This document shows, in pieces, positions 39,449 to 47,755 of a stretch of DNA of 64,000 bases (position 1 is the stretch's first letter; each line of letters opens with the position of its first letter). A program made the translations under genes and the position numbers. The notes beneath the pieces were generated by a model. That model searched no databases. It was not told the origin of the DNA and saw nothing but the letters and a program-made list of their open reading frames with translations. Origin of the DNA: Gammaproteobacteria bacterium (GTDB lineage: Bacteria; Pseudomonadota; Gammaproteobacteria; SZUA-152); NCBI GenBank assembly GCA_032250735.1, contig JAVVEP010000010.1, positions 1,224-65,223 of the forward strand, given 5' to 3'.

Positions 39449-40378
39449 TCAGTGCAGCAATCGCAGGGTCGCCATCCACACCGCGGCCGAGCCTGCAGCC
39501 AGGAAGCCGGCAAGACAGGCGGCGGCCTTCAGTTGATAACGCCTGACAAGCTGCTCCGCCGGATAGACGGAAAGCAGGTACGGCCGGTTATCGTGTTGGG
39601 GCTTTTTCATGATATGGGTTGGCGGCTGCACGCTGCGTCTGGCCTGCTCACGGCGCACCCGATGCGTGGCCGCCTTGCGTACCGCCTCCCACTCCATTAC
39701 ATCGAGCTCGCCATCCCCATCCGCATCAAAATGCTTGAGCAGGCCGGCGCGATTCTGCTTCCAGAGTTTGAGCACCTCGCGCACCTCGGCATCGGTATTG
39801 AAGGCCTCGGCATCTCCGCCCACGGACATAAACATACCGATGGCATACAAGGGCTCGCCAGGGTGCATGCGTTCCTCGGTGTACCGATAGCGGCCACCAA
39901 GACGACCCAGCAGGCCGCCATTGCCTGTTGAATGACGGCGACGGGAAGGATAACTGGATTCGTACCACACCTTTTTGGTCGCGCAGGTGACGACGGCCCC
40001 TTCCGGATCCACCACACAACGCCCTGTCTCACCCACCAGTACAAACAGCTCTTCACTAGTGCCGGAAGCCACAACACGACTGTGTTTGTCATTCAACTTT
40101 TCGACTTTATAGCGGTACCAGGTGCAGGGCGTGGTGGTCAGTGGGGCAATGACAGGGTCACCGTCCATTACATTCCCGACGCCAGAGAGCTCAACATAGC
40201 CCTGTGCGGCGGAACGAATCCTGGAGGTGGGGGTATCTTCAATAATGCGCGCCCGGCGAAAGAAGACAAAGGCGTAAACAAACCCGGCCGTGGAGACAAG
40301 GCCGCACAACAGCAGATAAAAATAGAGCTTCCCGTCGGGAAGATTAAGCACCCAGGCCTGCAGGCTGTCGGCTGGCAT
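39449..40378 (-). CDS. GIDE-like membrane protein with an EF-hand
   Basis: 309-residue protein with TM helices near residues 18-38 and 285-303. The middle resembles the GIDE domain (prokaryotic relative of the MUL1 mitochondrial ligase membrane part): AAQGYVELSGVG, PCTWYRYKVE and the LYAIGMF stretch. It also carries a canonical EF-hand loop, DADGDGELDVMEW (about residue 222 on), predicted to bind calcium. It is 29 bp after lemA on the same strand. LemA and GIDE-like proteins often neighbour each other, probably as a membrane complex. Bacterial GIDE proteins have no RING domain and their role is unknown. Confidence 0.75.
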   Translation of the reverse strand: MPADSLQAWVLNLPDGKLYFYLLLCGLVSTAGFVYAFVFFRRARIIEDTPTSRIRSAAQGYVELSGVGNVMDGDPVIAPLTTTPCTWYRYKVEKLNDKHSRVVASGTSEELFVLVGETGRCVVDPEGAVVTCATKKVWYESSYPSRRRHSTGNGGLLGRLGGRYRYTEERMHPGEPLYAIGMFMSVGGDAEAFNTDAEVREVLKLWKQNRAGLLKHFDADGDGELDVMEWEAVRKAATHRVRREQARRSVQPPTHIMKKPQHDNRPYLLSVYPAEQLVRRYQLKAAACLAGFLAAGSAAVWMATLRLLH

Positions 40379-40406
40379 TGACTGAACAACGAACTACGCG
40401 GAATAA

Positions 40407-40979
40407 CTAACTAAATAGTGCTTTGACATTGACGTCCGTGATCTCTTCCTCGCTAAACTCCAGCAACTCGGCGGCCTTGAAATTGAACTGCTTGGCGATC
40501 ACTACATCGGGAAACTGCTCGATGCGCACGTTATTCAGGTTCACCGCCTCATTGTAAAATTCACGCCGATCGGCGATGGCGTTTTCCAGACCCGTAATAC
40601 GCGATTGCAAGTGCTGAAAACTCTGGTCGGCCTTGAGATCCGGGTAGGCCTCTGCCAGGGCAAACAGCCCGCCCAGGCCCATGCGCAGCTGTGTTTCCGC
40701 CGCACCCAGTGCCCCCATGTTGCCACTCTGCTGTGCGCTGGCCACGGCCGAACGGGCCTTCATGACCTTTTCCATGGTCTCCTGTTCATAGCCCATGTAC
40801 TGTTTGCAGACCTCCACCAGCTTCGGCAGTTCATCATGACGCTGCTTCAACAGCACATCAATGTTCGCCCAGGATTTGCTGACATTATGTTTGAGTGACA
40901 CAAGATTGTTGTAGATCATGATGGCGTACAACACCACCGCGACGCTGAGACCGATAATAATGAAGCTGAAAATTTCCAC
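40407..40979 (-). CDS. lemA: LemA family protein
   Basis: 190-residue membrane protein with an N-terminal helix (EIFSFIIIGLSVAVVLYAIM) and a long helical bundle carrying the LemA signature (SWANIDVLLKQRHDELPKLV, then RREFYNEAVNLNNVRIEQFP). The start is GTG 40979 behind AGGGAG six bases upstream; the frame is open further to 41072 but that stretch is not family-like. LemA has no settled function; it often sits with TPM or GIDE-domain genes, as here. Confidence 0.93.
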   Translation of the reverse strand: MEIFSFIIIGLSVAVVLYAIMIYNNLVSLKHNVSKSWANIDVLLKQRHDELPKLVEVCKQYMGYEQETMEKVMKARSAVASAQQSGNMGALGAAETQLRMGLGGLFALAEAYPDLKADQSFQHLQSRITGLENAIADRREFYNEAVNLNNVRIEQFPDVVIAKQFNFKAAELLEFSEEEITDVNVKALFS

Positions 40980-41556
40980 GACGGACTCCCTGTTAGATTC
41001 GATAGTGTGAATGACGGTAGCAAATGACTGCAGGAAATAATGTGGATTATATCGGCAGCAATCCGGCATCATTTAGTCGCCTGCCGCCCATAGCCCTGGC
41101 TCGGGCCTTTCATGCATTCGCACGCGGATCACGCAGGATATTGGCACAAATGCGATGACCCAATCCAGGCGGGCCCATTCAAACAATTTAGGCGCAAGAA
41201 AACCACTGACCATGACACCGGAAAGGGCACTGCACTTCTCAAAATCCGGATCGATATCGCCGGGGCTATAACCGGAATGCCGCCGCATCGTCCTCGTGGA
41301 GGCTCACTCCAACAGGGGTAGGATACGGTGGACAGACCGGTTCGGAAACTGAAACAGGAGGAAGGGCTTGGCTTAGGATTTGGTGATGAAAGAGGGCCAG
41401 AAATTTTCGCACTAAGGGCCGGTTTGGTACTGAATGTCGGAGCCACAATCATTGCGGCCCGGCACTCGCCCGCAAACCGCTGTTCGGGCCGGGCTGCCTT
41501 CTAACGCTACATGAGGGGGACGAGTCCCGCAAAAAGGGCCCCGGCATCGCCAACGA
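40980..41556. other. 577-bp region between sulA-like gene and lemA
   Basis: A small minus-strand frame (41073-41288, 71 codons) begins behind a GAGG-like site and encodes a short hydrophobic stretch (LDWVIAFVPISCVIRV). It may be a small membrane protein or a remnant, but I do not recognise it. The rest shows no gene, strong hairpin or repeat. The lemA promoter must lie here. Confidence 0.35.
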
Positions 41557-42492
41557 TTAATTGATCGCCATTTCCAGCTGGATGATGCCCTGCCCCTGCT
41601 GCCCCAAAGGCGGCCTGACTCCGCCAGACGACCAACCAGCGCCTGAATGGATGTCCACCACCTGCGCACCTCTCGCCGGCAGCGTATCGACCGACATTAC
41701 CCCATCGGTCTCCCCCTCCAGCAACATGACGCCCCATGCCTGCCCCACTACCGCCGCGCGACGCAGGCGTTGCATGGCGGGCATATCGCAGGCCTCCAGC
41801 CAGGCGACGACCGCCCCGCAGGTACCGGACTGCAATGCCTGTTCGACGACCTTCAGCCCATTATCGTCCGCGCCGTTGGCATGCCGGGCGTGCACCAGTA
41901 ACACGCGTGACGGGTCGATACCCGCCGCGGCCAGTTCGGTGGCATCGGGGCGGCGTGGCGGCGACACCAGAACCAACCAGCGGTCACTGCAATAACCAGC
42001 CAGGGCGGGCAACAGCGGTTGTAGGCCACCCTGCCCATCACCCCCCTGATCCGTAGACTGTACCGCGTCGTAAATAGCGCCATGCATGTTGCCATGCCTG
42101 ATTTCATGCCTGATTCCATGCCTGTTTCCAGTATAACAACGGATCTCGGTCAGCGTTCCCATCGGGCGGGTAGCACCGGTTTTCCGTTGACTCGCATCAC
42201 TTCCGCTATTCGCGGTTTGGGCCTGACTGGTGACAGGGTGCGTCTGGCGCCCAGGCATGGCCAGTACGTTCTGGGCTGCGGCAGGCTGAGCTCCGGCGTT
42301 CAGGCCAGGGACATCTCGATCCCTGGCAACCAAAACACGCGGATGGCAAACCCGTCGCGCAACGCCGACCAGGCCCCGGATCACCGCACACCATTGCCGC
42401 TCACCCTGTTTGCCGCATCGCCAGAGCAAGGTCGCCAGCGAGCGTTCTTTTATCCGCACCATGCCATTGCTATTCCACTCAACCCAGTTCAT
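41557..42492 (-). CDS. sulA: SulA-like cell-division inhibitor with a long N-terminal extension
   Basis: 311-residue frame directly behind lexA. Its ATG overlaps the lexA stop by 14 bases, which suggests coupled translation. From about residue 155 it resembles Sul[33 protein letters not shown], then [15 protein letters not shown] and [11 protein letters not shown]. SulA blocks FtsZ during SOS. The first 150 residues are unlike SulA and include a Gln/Ala-rich linker and a short repeat region ([12 protein letters not shown]) made by 12-bp DNA repeats. The true start may be internal, for example at the MHGAIYDAV methionine. Position behind lexA matches Pseudomonas-type lexA-sulA. Confidence 0.65.
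   Translation of the reverse strand: MNWVEWNSNGMVRIKERSLATLLWRCGKQGERQWCAVIRGLVGVARRVCHPRVLVARDRDVPGLNAGAQPAAAQNVLAMPGRQTHPVTSQAQTANSGSDASQRKTGATRPMGTLTEIRCYTGNRHGIRHEIRHGNMHGAIYDAVQSTDQGGDGQGGLQPLLPALAGYCSDRWLVLVSPPRRPDATELAAAGIDPSRVLLVHARHANGADDNGLKVVEQALQSGTCGAVVAWLEACDMPAMQRLRRAAVVGQAWGVMLLEGETDGVMSVDTLPARGAQVVDIHSGAGWSSGGVRPPLGQQGQGIIQLEMAIN
42088..42123. repeat. 12-bp direct repeats inside the sulA-like frame
   Basis: Three imperfect copies of CATGCCTGATTT-like units in a row. They keep the reading frame and give a four-residue repeat. Confidence 0.7.
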
Positions 42493-43084
42493 TACGAATC
42501 ACTCCCACAGCCAGCCCTTCAATGGTAAAGTCATCGTCCCGCAGATCGACCTCGATGGGGTCAAAGTCCGCATTCTCCGGCATCAGACGCACCTTATTAC
42601 CCCGGCGGCGAAACCGCTTAACGGTCACTTCATCCCCGAGGCGGGCGACGATAATCTGGCCGCTGCTGGCCTCCTGTGTGCGATGCACCGCCAGCAGATC
42701 CCCATTGAGGATACCCACATCCTGCATACTCCGGCCCTTAACCCGCAGCAGATAATCCGCCACCGGATAAAACAGCTCGGCATCCACCTTGTAGTAGTCC
42801 TCAATATTTTCTTCCGCCAGGATGGGGTTCCCCGCCGCCACCCGCCCCACCACCGGCAGGCCCGGCCGCTCGCTTTCCACAATGCGGATACCGCGCGAAG
42901 AGCCCGCGTACATTTCGATGAAACCTTTGCGCAACAGGGCCTTGAGATGGTCTTCTGCCGCATTGGCCGAACGGAAGCCCATGGCATGAGCAATCTCCAC
43001 CCGGGTCGGCGGGACATTATAGTCATCGATAAAATTACGTATCATATCAAGAACTTGCTGTTGTCTTTTGGTTAAGCCCTGCAT
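42479..43084 (-). CDS. lexA: LexA, SOS repressor
   Basis: 201-residue SOS regulator. The N-terminal winged helix ([20 protein letters not shown]) binds the operator. The autocleavage site is Ala84-Gly85 (RVAAGNPIL) and the Ser/Lys dyad is S119 (GRSMQDVG) and K156 (DEVTVKRF), the same numbering as in E. coli. An SOS box and an array of half-sites lie upstream (43118-43178), so autoregulation is expected. A sulA-like gene overlaps its stop codon. Confidence 0.97.
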   Translation of the reverse strand: MQGLTKRQQQVLDMIRNFIDDYNVPPTRVEIAHAMGFRSANAAEDHLKALLRKGFIEMYAGSSRGIRIVESERPGLPVVGRVAAGNPILAEENIEDYYKVDAELFYPVADYLLRVKGRSMQDVGILNGDLLAVHRTQEASSGQIIVARLGDEVTVKRFRRRGNKVRLMPENADFDPIEVDLRDDDFTIEGLAVGVIRNELG

Positions 43085-43117
43085 CTCATCCCCGCCTTTG
43101 GCCTGCGCCGCACTAAA

Positions 43118-43178
43118 CTGTTATTACACAAACTGTTATTACACAAACTGTTATTACACAAACTGTTATTACACACAG
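43118..43178 (-). promoter_or_regulatory. SOS box plus tandem LexA half-site array upstream of lexA
   Basis: Four tandem 15-bp units start at 43118, 43133, 43148 and 43163. The last reads CTGT-TATTACAC-ACAG (43163-43178), a full match to the CTGT-N8-ACAG LexA box, and TACTGT on the minus strand agrees with the E. coli consensus. The other three units keep only one half-site. The promoter of lexA must overlap or adjoin this array. Confidence 0.85.
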
Positions 43179-43404
43179 TATTCATTAACGTGCCTGTGAT
43201 TATATACAGTCATTTCATATCCGCAAGCCCGGCACTGAAATTTCTTTCGCCACCGGCGCGCAGCAAAGGCACAGGCGAAACAGCCGTAATCACTGCCGGC
43301 CGCAGTGCGACGATAAAAAAACATGACAGCCCCGCGCCATATCCGTTAGCATTGCTGGACAAACTGATGCCGCCCATGCGGCGCGATAATCCGGGAGATA
43401 AAAC
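43179..43404 (+). promoter_or_regulatory. Spacer between the SOS box and zapG
   Basis: About 225 bp between the lexA operator and the plus-strand zapG gene. No gene or clear promoter elements identified. CGGGAGAT about ten bases before the zapG ATG is its probable ribosome binding site. Confidence 0.4.
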
Positions 43405-44223
43405 ATGTTCGGCGAAATTTCACTGTTGACTTGGCTGGGTGGTGTTATCGTATTCGCCATCGGCAGCGGCGCCGGTTTTTTCGTCGCGCGGCAGCTCAAG
43501 GACAAGCGCACCAAGGAACTGGAGCAGCAGTTACAGGCCACCCAGAGCCGACTCACCGAATACCAGGATGAGGTCAACCGGCACTTCCTGAAATCGTCCC
43601 TGCTGTTCAACAAACTCACCGACAACTATCGTGAGGTGTACGAGCACCTCGCCACCGGCGCACAAAAACTCTGCAATGAAAAACCGCTCACCACTGCGCT
43701 GAACCTGCCGGACACAAAGATTCTCCCCACCGCGGCCGCGTCCCGTGCAGGCACGCAAGCCATCGCTGCGGCAAAATCCCCAACCCGCGCCGCCAATTCA
43801 AACCCGGCACCGACCGAACACCACTCAGAACAGATCGCCCGCAACCACACAAGCGGACCAGCAGACGAACTGACCGATGAACAGGCAGAACAGCTCGGCG
43901 TAGAATCCAGCGTCAACCACCAGGCCATGTTTGAGCGTCAGGCCGAGGCAAAAGCCGCCGAAAATGCCGTCGCGGAAAAAAATGGCTCATCAGCAAAACA
44001 GACCACCGCCGGATCGCCAGAAAGGTCATCCAGAAGGCGAGCGGAATCGACGTCCGATCAGCACAGGGCCATCGGCGACACACCCACCATCACCGAGGCA
44101 GAACTGAAGATTCTGGAAGCCAGCGAACTGGCCAGGAATGACGAGGACGAAATCCCCCTTGGCGTCGAATCCACCCCCGGCGTGGAACCCGAACACCATA
44201 AGACCCATCCGGCGATACACTGA
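43405..44223 (+). CDS. zapG: ZapG/YhcB (DUF1043) envelope protein with long C-terminal extension
   Basis: 272-residue protein with an N-terminal TM helix (TWLGGVIVFAIGSGAGFFVARQL) and a coiled coil (ELEQQLQATQSRLTEYQDEV), then the family segment HFLKSSLLFNKLTDNYREVYEHLATGA. YhcB/ZapG proteins connect cell division and envelope growth in gammaproteobacteria. The E. coli protein is about 132 residues. Here a low-complexity, Ala/Glu/Ser-rich, probably disordered tail of about 140 residues follows and ends in a His-containing segment. Confidence 0.85.
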   Translation: MFGEISLLTWLGGVIVFAIGSGAGFFVARQLKDKRTKELEQQLQATQSRLTEYQDEVNRHFLKSSLLFNKLTDNYREVYEHLATGAQKLCNEKPLTTALNLPDTKILPTAAASRAGTQAIAAAKSPTRAANSNPAPTEHHSEQIARNHTSGPADELTDEQAEQLGVESSVNHQAMFERQAEAKAAENAVAEKNGSSAKQTTAGSPERSSRRRAESTSDQHRAIGDTPTITEAELKILEASELARNDEDEIPLGVESTPGVEPEHHKTHPAIH

Positions 44224-44498
44224 TACGACACGCTCATTCCGAAAAATAAGCCAGGGGGTGAGAAAGCTTTACCCACGCAGGTAAAGCCCGACATCCATAG
44301 TAACGGTGCCGCGTTAGATGGGCTGCACTATTTCACAGTGCATCCATAGTGCAAAAAATTAGCCCAGAAATATGAGCCTGGCATATCAAAACCTGAGGAC
44401 CTCGGTATGCCCTTCTACCGTGATTCGGTGCTGTTCTGGTTGCAAGACCGTAATCAACGGCTCAAGGATCTTTCCGCTCCTTTGCGCGCATGCGCTAG
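44224..44498. other. Gene-free stretch downstream of zapG
   Basis: About 275 bp with a perfect GCTTTACC/GGTAAAGC hairpin at 44268-44289 and a second weak palindrome built on GCACTAT/ATAGTGC near 44325-44355. No gene recognised. Confidence 0.4.
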
Positions 44499-44565
44499 AT
44501 GCGCCACTGCAACAAGGCAACAAGGCAACAAGGCAACAAGGCAACGATGTCATCCAGTGGCGCAT
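44499..44565. repeat. 8-bp tandem repeat inside an inverted repeat
   Basis: About 4.6 copies of GCAACAAG (44509-44545), flanked by the perfect 11-bp arms ATGCGCCACTG (44499-44509) and CAGTGGCGCAT (44555-44565). It lies exactly where the motA-like reading frame loses similarity to its family. Confidence 0.85.
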
Positions 44566-44916
44566 TATCGATGACCAACTGCACGCCTGTGCGTAAAAAG
44601 GGGTTTGTGGAAATAGCTAATTTATGTTCAACGGCTTTCAGATCATGCGGAAACCAAAGGCGGGCTATAATGATCAATTCTTTCATATCATCTTGCAGGG
44701 AGGAGCTCTCCTGCTGCAAGACAATGATAAAAACCCGGAACACCCGCAAGACCTCGCGCAACGGATAAGTGATGAAGGTTGCGGCCATGGTACCACCAGC
44801 ACGATAGCGAGTCCCGGCAGGTTGATGTAGGCAGATGGATCCCCAGCGCCAATATTGAGTATATACACCAGTAACCCGACGCCGGCTAACATGCCGATAA
44901 ACGTCGATGGATTCAT
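44509..44916 (-). pseudogene. motA/pomA remnant: frameshifted and truncated
   Basis: Broken flagellar stator gene. An ATG at 44916 with AGGAG six bases upstream begins NPSTFIGMLAGVGLLVYILN and continues to NLPGLAIVL. There the frame shifts: the family continues GGTMAATFITYPLREVL, but that is found in another minus-strand frame, as if one G had been lost from a GGG run (near 44794). The second frame goes on to NPFLRTGVQLVIDNAPLDDIV and then enters the 8-bp tandem repeat, so the C-terminal half of MotA, with the channel helices and cytoplasmic charges, is missing. No motB or other flagellar gene is nearby. This suggests loss of motility or leftover of a duplicated locus. Confidence 0.8.
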
Positions 44917-44951
44917 TCCCTGCTCCTGCAAGATATACTAACAAGGTGCAT

Positions 44952-45138
44952 GGAAAGGATACCCTGCAATCAAGACACGCTGAGAATACGTCCATGTACG
45001 CTCGACAGCAGCATCCCTCGGTAACTGCTCCTGCGTTACTCTACCTCCTGCATGGCCCAGGCCACCTTCTCGACCTCCGGTCTCACCTTGTCCATGCAGT
45101 CGTTCTGCTGTCGGTCTCGATTGCAGGGTATCCTTTCC
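44952..45138. repeat. MITE-like 187-bp element with 20-bp perfect terminal inverted repeats
   Basis: Ends are GGAAAGGATACCCTGCAATC and its exact complement at 45119-45138. The inside has no gene, but TCCATG/CATGGA matches suggest further pairing. It lies 36 bp upstream of the motA remnant start. No target-site duplication could be confirmed by eye. Confidence 0.75.
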
Positions 45139-45154
45139 AGGTGACTCAATAATA

Positions 45155-45187
45155 ACTACCAGGGTTATCAGATATAATCCTGGTAGT
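45155..45187. other. Hairpin next to the MITE-like element
   Basis: ACTACCAGGGTTAT pairs with ATAATCCTGGTAGT (one G-T pair) around a five-base loop. No T run, so a terminator role is doubtful. Confidence 0.5.
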
Positions 45188-45812
45188 TTGAAAGCTGATA
45201 TCCAATTCATGGAATCAATATGCCATATCCATGTGCAATTCGTCGCCACAACAAAATACCCGTACTCTCAAAAAGATTGCGTTCACACCGCTATTCATCT
45301 GGCGGCAATAACCTGAGCAAGGTGGAGGAAGACTGCATGAATGGACACATTGGACGCTTACTTTATATTACGCGCGGCCTTCATATGTGTACTTATGTAT
45401 AACCCAATATGCACGCAGTCACTATTGGGTTATATGTCGGCAATGAATTGTGAAAACACGCGAAATACTGTGGGTGCAAACAGTTGACCACGATATGAGG
45501 CTATGACTGCGTTATCGCAAGCAACTAGCGAATTAACGTTTCACAGTCACTCCCGCGCAATTGGTTTATTGCCCTAATGTGGAAACCGGATGGCGGATTC
45601 TCTGCTGGCAACGGACCATACTAAACAGCCGCTTAATACCTGAGTCGAACTGTCAAATTAACATAATATTTATATGGTATTTATACCGGTTCAACGATTA
45701 TAATATTTTTTCCTAAAAGCCTGAAGTAACCGTTCTGTTAATCAACAAGGGTTGCCCGGGAATGTTAGCAAAATACGCTTAACAAGCTTACGAAGTAGGA
45801 GTTAAACATCAC
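45188..45812. other. 625-bp gene-poor region
   Basis: No convincing gene. It contains an 11-bp perfect stem (TATAACCCAAT at 45399-45409 and its complement at 45423-45433) with a 13-base loop. The right part is AT-rich and probably holds the promoter of the gene at 45813. Confidence 0.4.
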
Positions 45813-46583
45813 GTGCAAGCGAATATATTATTTAAAAACGATGAACATATGGTGCTCACCTTCACTGATTTGGTCAAAGGTGAAGGCATACAATCTAACC
45901 AGATGGCAATTATCCAGGAAAATCATTCCGCAATATTTGATCCAGGTGGCGATCTGACCTATATGCCGCTCACCATGGCTGTCACCAAGTATGTAAAGGT
46001 TAAAGATATAGATTATATTATCGCCACGCATCAAGATCCGGACATCGTGTCTTCATTAGATAAGTGGTTGATGTATAGCGAGGCAAAAATCGTGATATCC
46101 AGATTATGGGAACGTTTTGTTCCCCACCTGGTGCCCGGTTATATGAAAGAAAAGGCCGAGGGCCGTCTGATCGCGATCCCTGATCATGGCATGAACATTC
46201 CTATGGGACATTCCGTGATCAAGGCCATTCCTGCCCATTTCCTGCATTCAGTGGGTAACTTCCATTTCTATGATCCGATTAGCAAGATTCTCTTCTCGGG
46301 TGATGTGGGCGCTTCGCTAGTGGATGCAGAACCTGAACGGCCGGTACACGATTTCGAAAAACATGTTCACAAGATGTTGGGGTTTCACCAACGCTACATG
46401 GTCTCCAATAAGGTTTGCCGTCTCTGGGCACAGATGATTCGGGGGATGGATGTAGAAATGATTGTTCCACAGCATGGCCGGCCCTTCCAGGGTAAAGAGA
46501 TGATTGCCAAATTTCTGGATTGGTTTGAGAATCTGGAGTGTGGTATTGATCGTATCAATCAACAATATTATACGGTGCCTTAA
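45813..46583 (+). CDS. ODP-type metallo-beta-lactamase-fold di-iron protein
   Basis: 256-residue protein of the oxygen-binding di-iron (ODP) branch of the flavodi-iron family, without a flavodoxin domain. Candidate metal ligands are H73, D75, D77 in ATHQDPDIVSS, H142 or H145 in PAHFLHSVGN, D164 in FSGDVGAS and H221 in PQHGRPF. The H-x-D/E-x-D pattern differs from the HxHxDH of classical hydrolases. Related proteins bind or reduce O2 or NO, or act as sensors. The start is GTG 45813 with AGGAG eleven bases upstream; ATG 45849 is an alternative. Monocistronic. Confidence 0.75.
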   Translation: MQANILFKNDEHMVLTFTDLVKGEGIQSNQMAIIQENHSAIFDPGGDLTYMPLTMAVTKYVKVKDIDYIIATHQDPDIVSSLDKWLMYSEAKIVISRLWERFVPHLVPGYMKEKAEGRLIAIPDHGMNIPMGHSVIKAIPAHFLHSVGNFHFYDPISKILFSGDVGASLVDAEPERPVHDFEKHVHKMLGFHQRYMVSNKVCRLWAQMIRGMDVEMIVPQHGRPFQGKEMIAKFLDWFENLECGIDRINQQYYTVP

Positions 46584-46944
46584 CTTATACCTGGATCCGT
46601 GACTTAACCGCGGCGCCTGGCACAAGCACTTGACTCCACAGGGGGTCAAAAAATGCCCGCTTACACGTTTAAACCACGGATTCAGGTTACACATAAACTG
46701 CCACGAATTCCATTAATCAGCGCAGCCCACTGATAACGATTGCTATCTATATCAGCCGGCGATATTACACAGCCCGGGGTTGTTAAATTGCTGATGGATT
46801 TGCAGCATTCCCTTCTATCGGCGGGTTGTAAATACAGCCCGTTGTCACTAACATCCCTTGCGGTTGCTGGGGCGTGTTCCCAATGCAGATCAGGCCGGGC
46901 GATTGATTCATTCGGTTAAAACCATTTTATATATCGAGGAAAAT
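46584..46944. other. Intergenic region with a dispersed palindrome
   Basis: 361 bp between the ODP gene and the next secreted protein. The left part is copy C of the dispersed palindrome; the right part is AT-rich and likely holds the downstream promoter. Confidence 0.5.
46587..46690. repeat. Dispersed palindromic repeat, copy C (long form)
   Basis: Arms ACCTGGATCCGTGACTTAA and TTAAACCACGGATTCAGGT are near-perfect complements about 65 bp apart. The arm sequence matches copies A (2797) and B (10095). It lies just after the ODP gene and may also act as its terminator. Confidence 0.65.
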
Positions 46945-47496
46945 ATGAATAAGAAAACTCTTTTAGGATTTGGCGTACTTGGAATGGCCGCGCTGTCGAG
47001 CGCGTTTTCGGTTAACGCGGAAGTGCTGTATCAGGCAGTGGAGTCATCCACCTATGGGCAGGCCAACGGTGCCAATAGCGTTGGCGAATTCGCTGGCGTC
47101 AATGTAACGGTGGATGGTTCTGACACAGCGCGGCTGATTACCCGCACCAGTACGGCCACTGGCTCCACCTTCTGGGCCGGCAGCATCCCTGCCAGCGCGG
47201 TAACGGTTCTGGGTGCGCATAGCATTTCGGTCCAGATCGATACCTGCTCGATTAACCCTGCTGACGGCTGTGGCTATGTCGATGCGACCATCACCGCCGA
47301 TCCCAAGGACGGCGGCTTCATCACCGATGGGTCCCTGCATTACAACTGGAGCGGCCTGATCCAGACCGTCGCCGGCCCGACCCAGGTGCGTTATTCCGAT
47401 GTCACCGGTTTCGTCAATGGTGTGTCTCTTGACGGCGTGCGTGGCTTCCTGGGTAAGTACACCCGCGCCAGCATCATGGTGGAAACCGCTCAGTAA
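46945..47496 (+). CDS. Secreted protein of unknown function
   Basis: 183-residue exported protein. GAGGA five bases upstream fixes ATG 46945. The signal peptide ends SVNA-EVLYQ. The mature part is Gly/Thr/Ser-rich and beta-strand-like with two Cys (IDTCSINPADGCGY) that could form a disulfide. No family was recognised. There is no haem motif or lipobox. Its neighbours (an ODP protein, a hybrid kinase) give no functional clue. Confidence 0.65.
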   Translation: MNKKTLLGFGVLGMAALSSAFSVNAEVLYQAVESSTYGQANGANSVGEFAGVNVTVDGSDTARLITRTSTATGSTFWAGSIPASAVTVLGAHSISVQIDTCSINPADGCGYVDATITADPKDGGFITDGSLHYNWSGLIQTVAGPTQVRYSDVTGFVNGVSLDGVRGFLGKYTRASIMVETAQ

Positions 47497-47649
47497 AACC
47501 TTGCGACCGCCGCAGTCATTCGGCTGCGGCGGCTGTCTTCTGGTCAACGGTAATGGATATAAAGGATCATTAAGAAATATTAATGCACGAATAAAAATTG
47601 TCAGGGATGCTTTTTTTCAAAAGCGACCAACCCGCCGTCTATAAACAAT

Positions 47650-47720
47650 CTCCTCCAGCTCCTCCAGCTCCTATATCACCCGCAGCACCCGCAGCACCCG
47701 CAGCACCCGCAGCACCCGCA
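47650..47720. repeat. Two 9-bp-period tandem arrays
   Basis: About 2.5 copies of CTCCTCCAG, then about 4.7 copies of CAGCACCCG, in the spacer just before the hybrid kinase gene. Confidence 0.8.
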
Positions 47721-47755
47721 TCTAAAGAGATCCACAGGATTGACGATATGATGTA

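Noticed and set aside
43118-43178. Short CRISPR array or replication iterons
   Set aside because: Units are 15 bp without spacers, and the terminal unit is a perfect SOS box directly upstream of lexA, which explains the array better.
44938-45249. 103-codon minus-strand frame upstream of the motA remnant
   Set aside because: It runs straight through the MITE-like inverted-repeat element, so the apparent protein is a translation of repeat DNA.
45220-45402. 60-codon plus-strand frame in the gene-poor region
   Set aside because: No ribosome binding site, no recognisable domain, and it overlaps hairpins; treated as non-coding.
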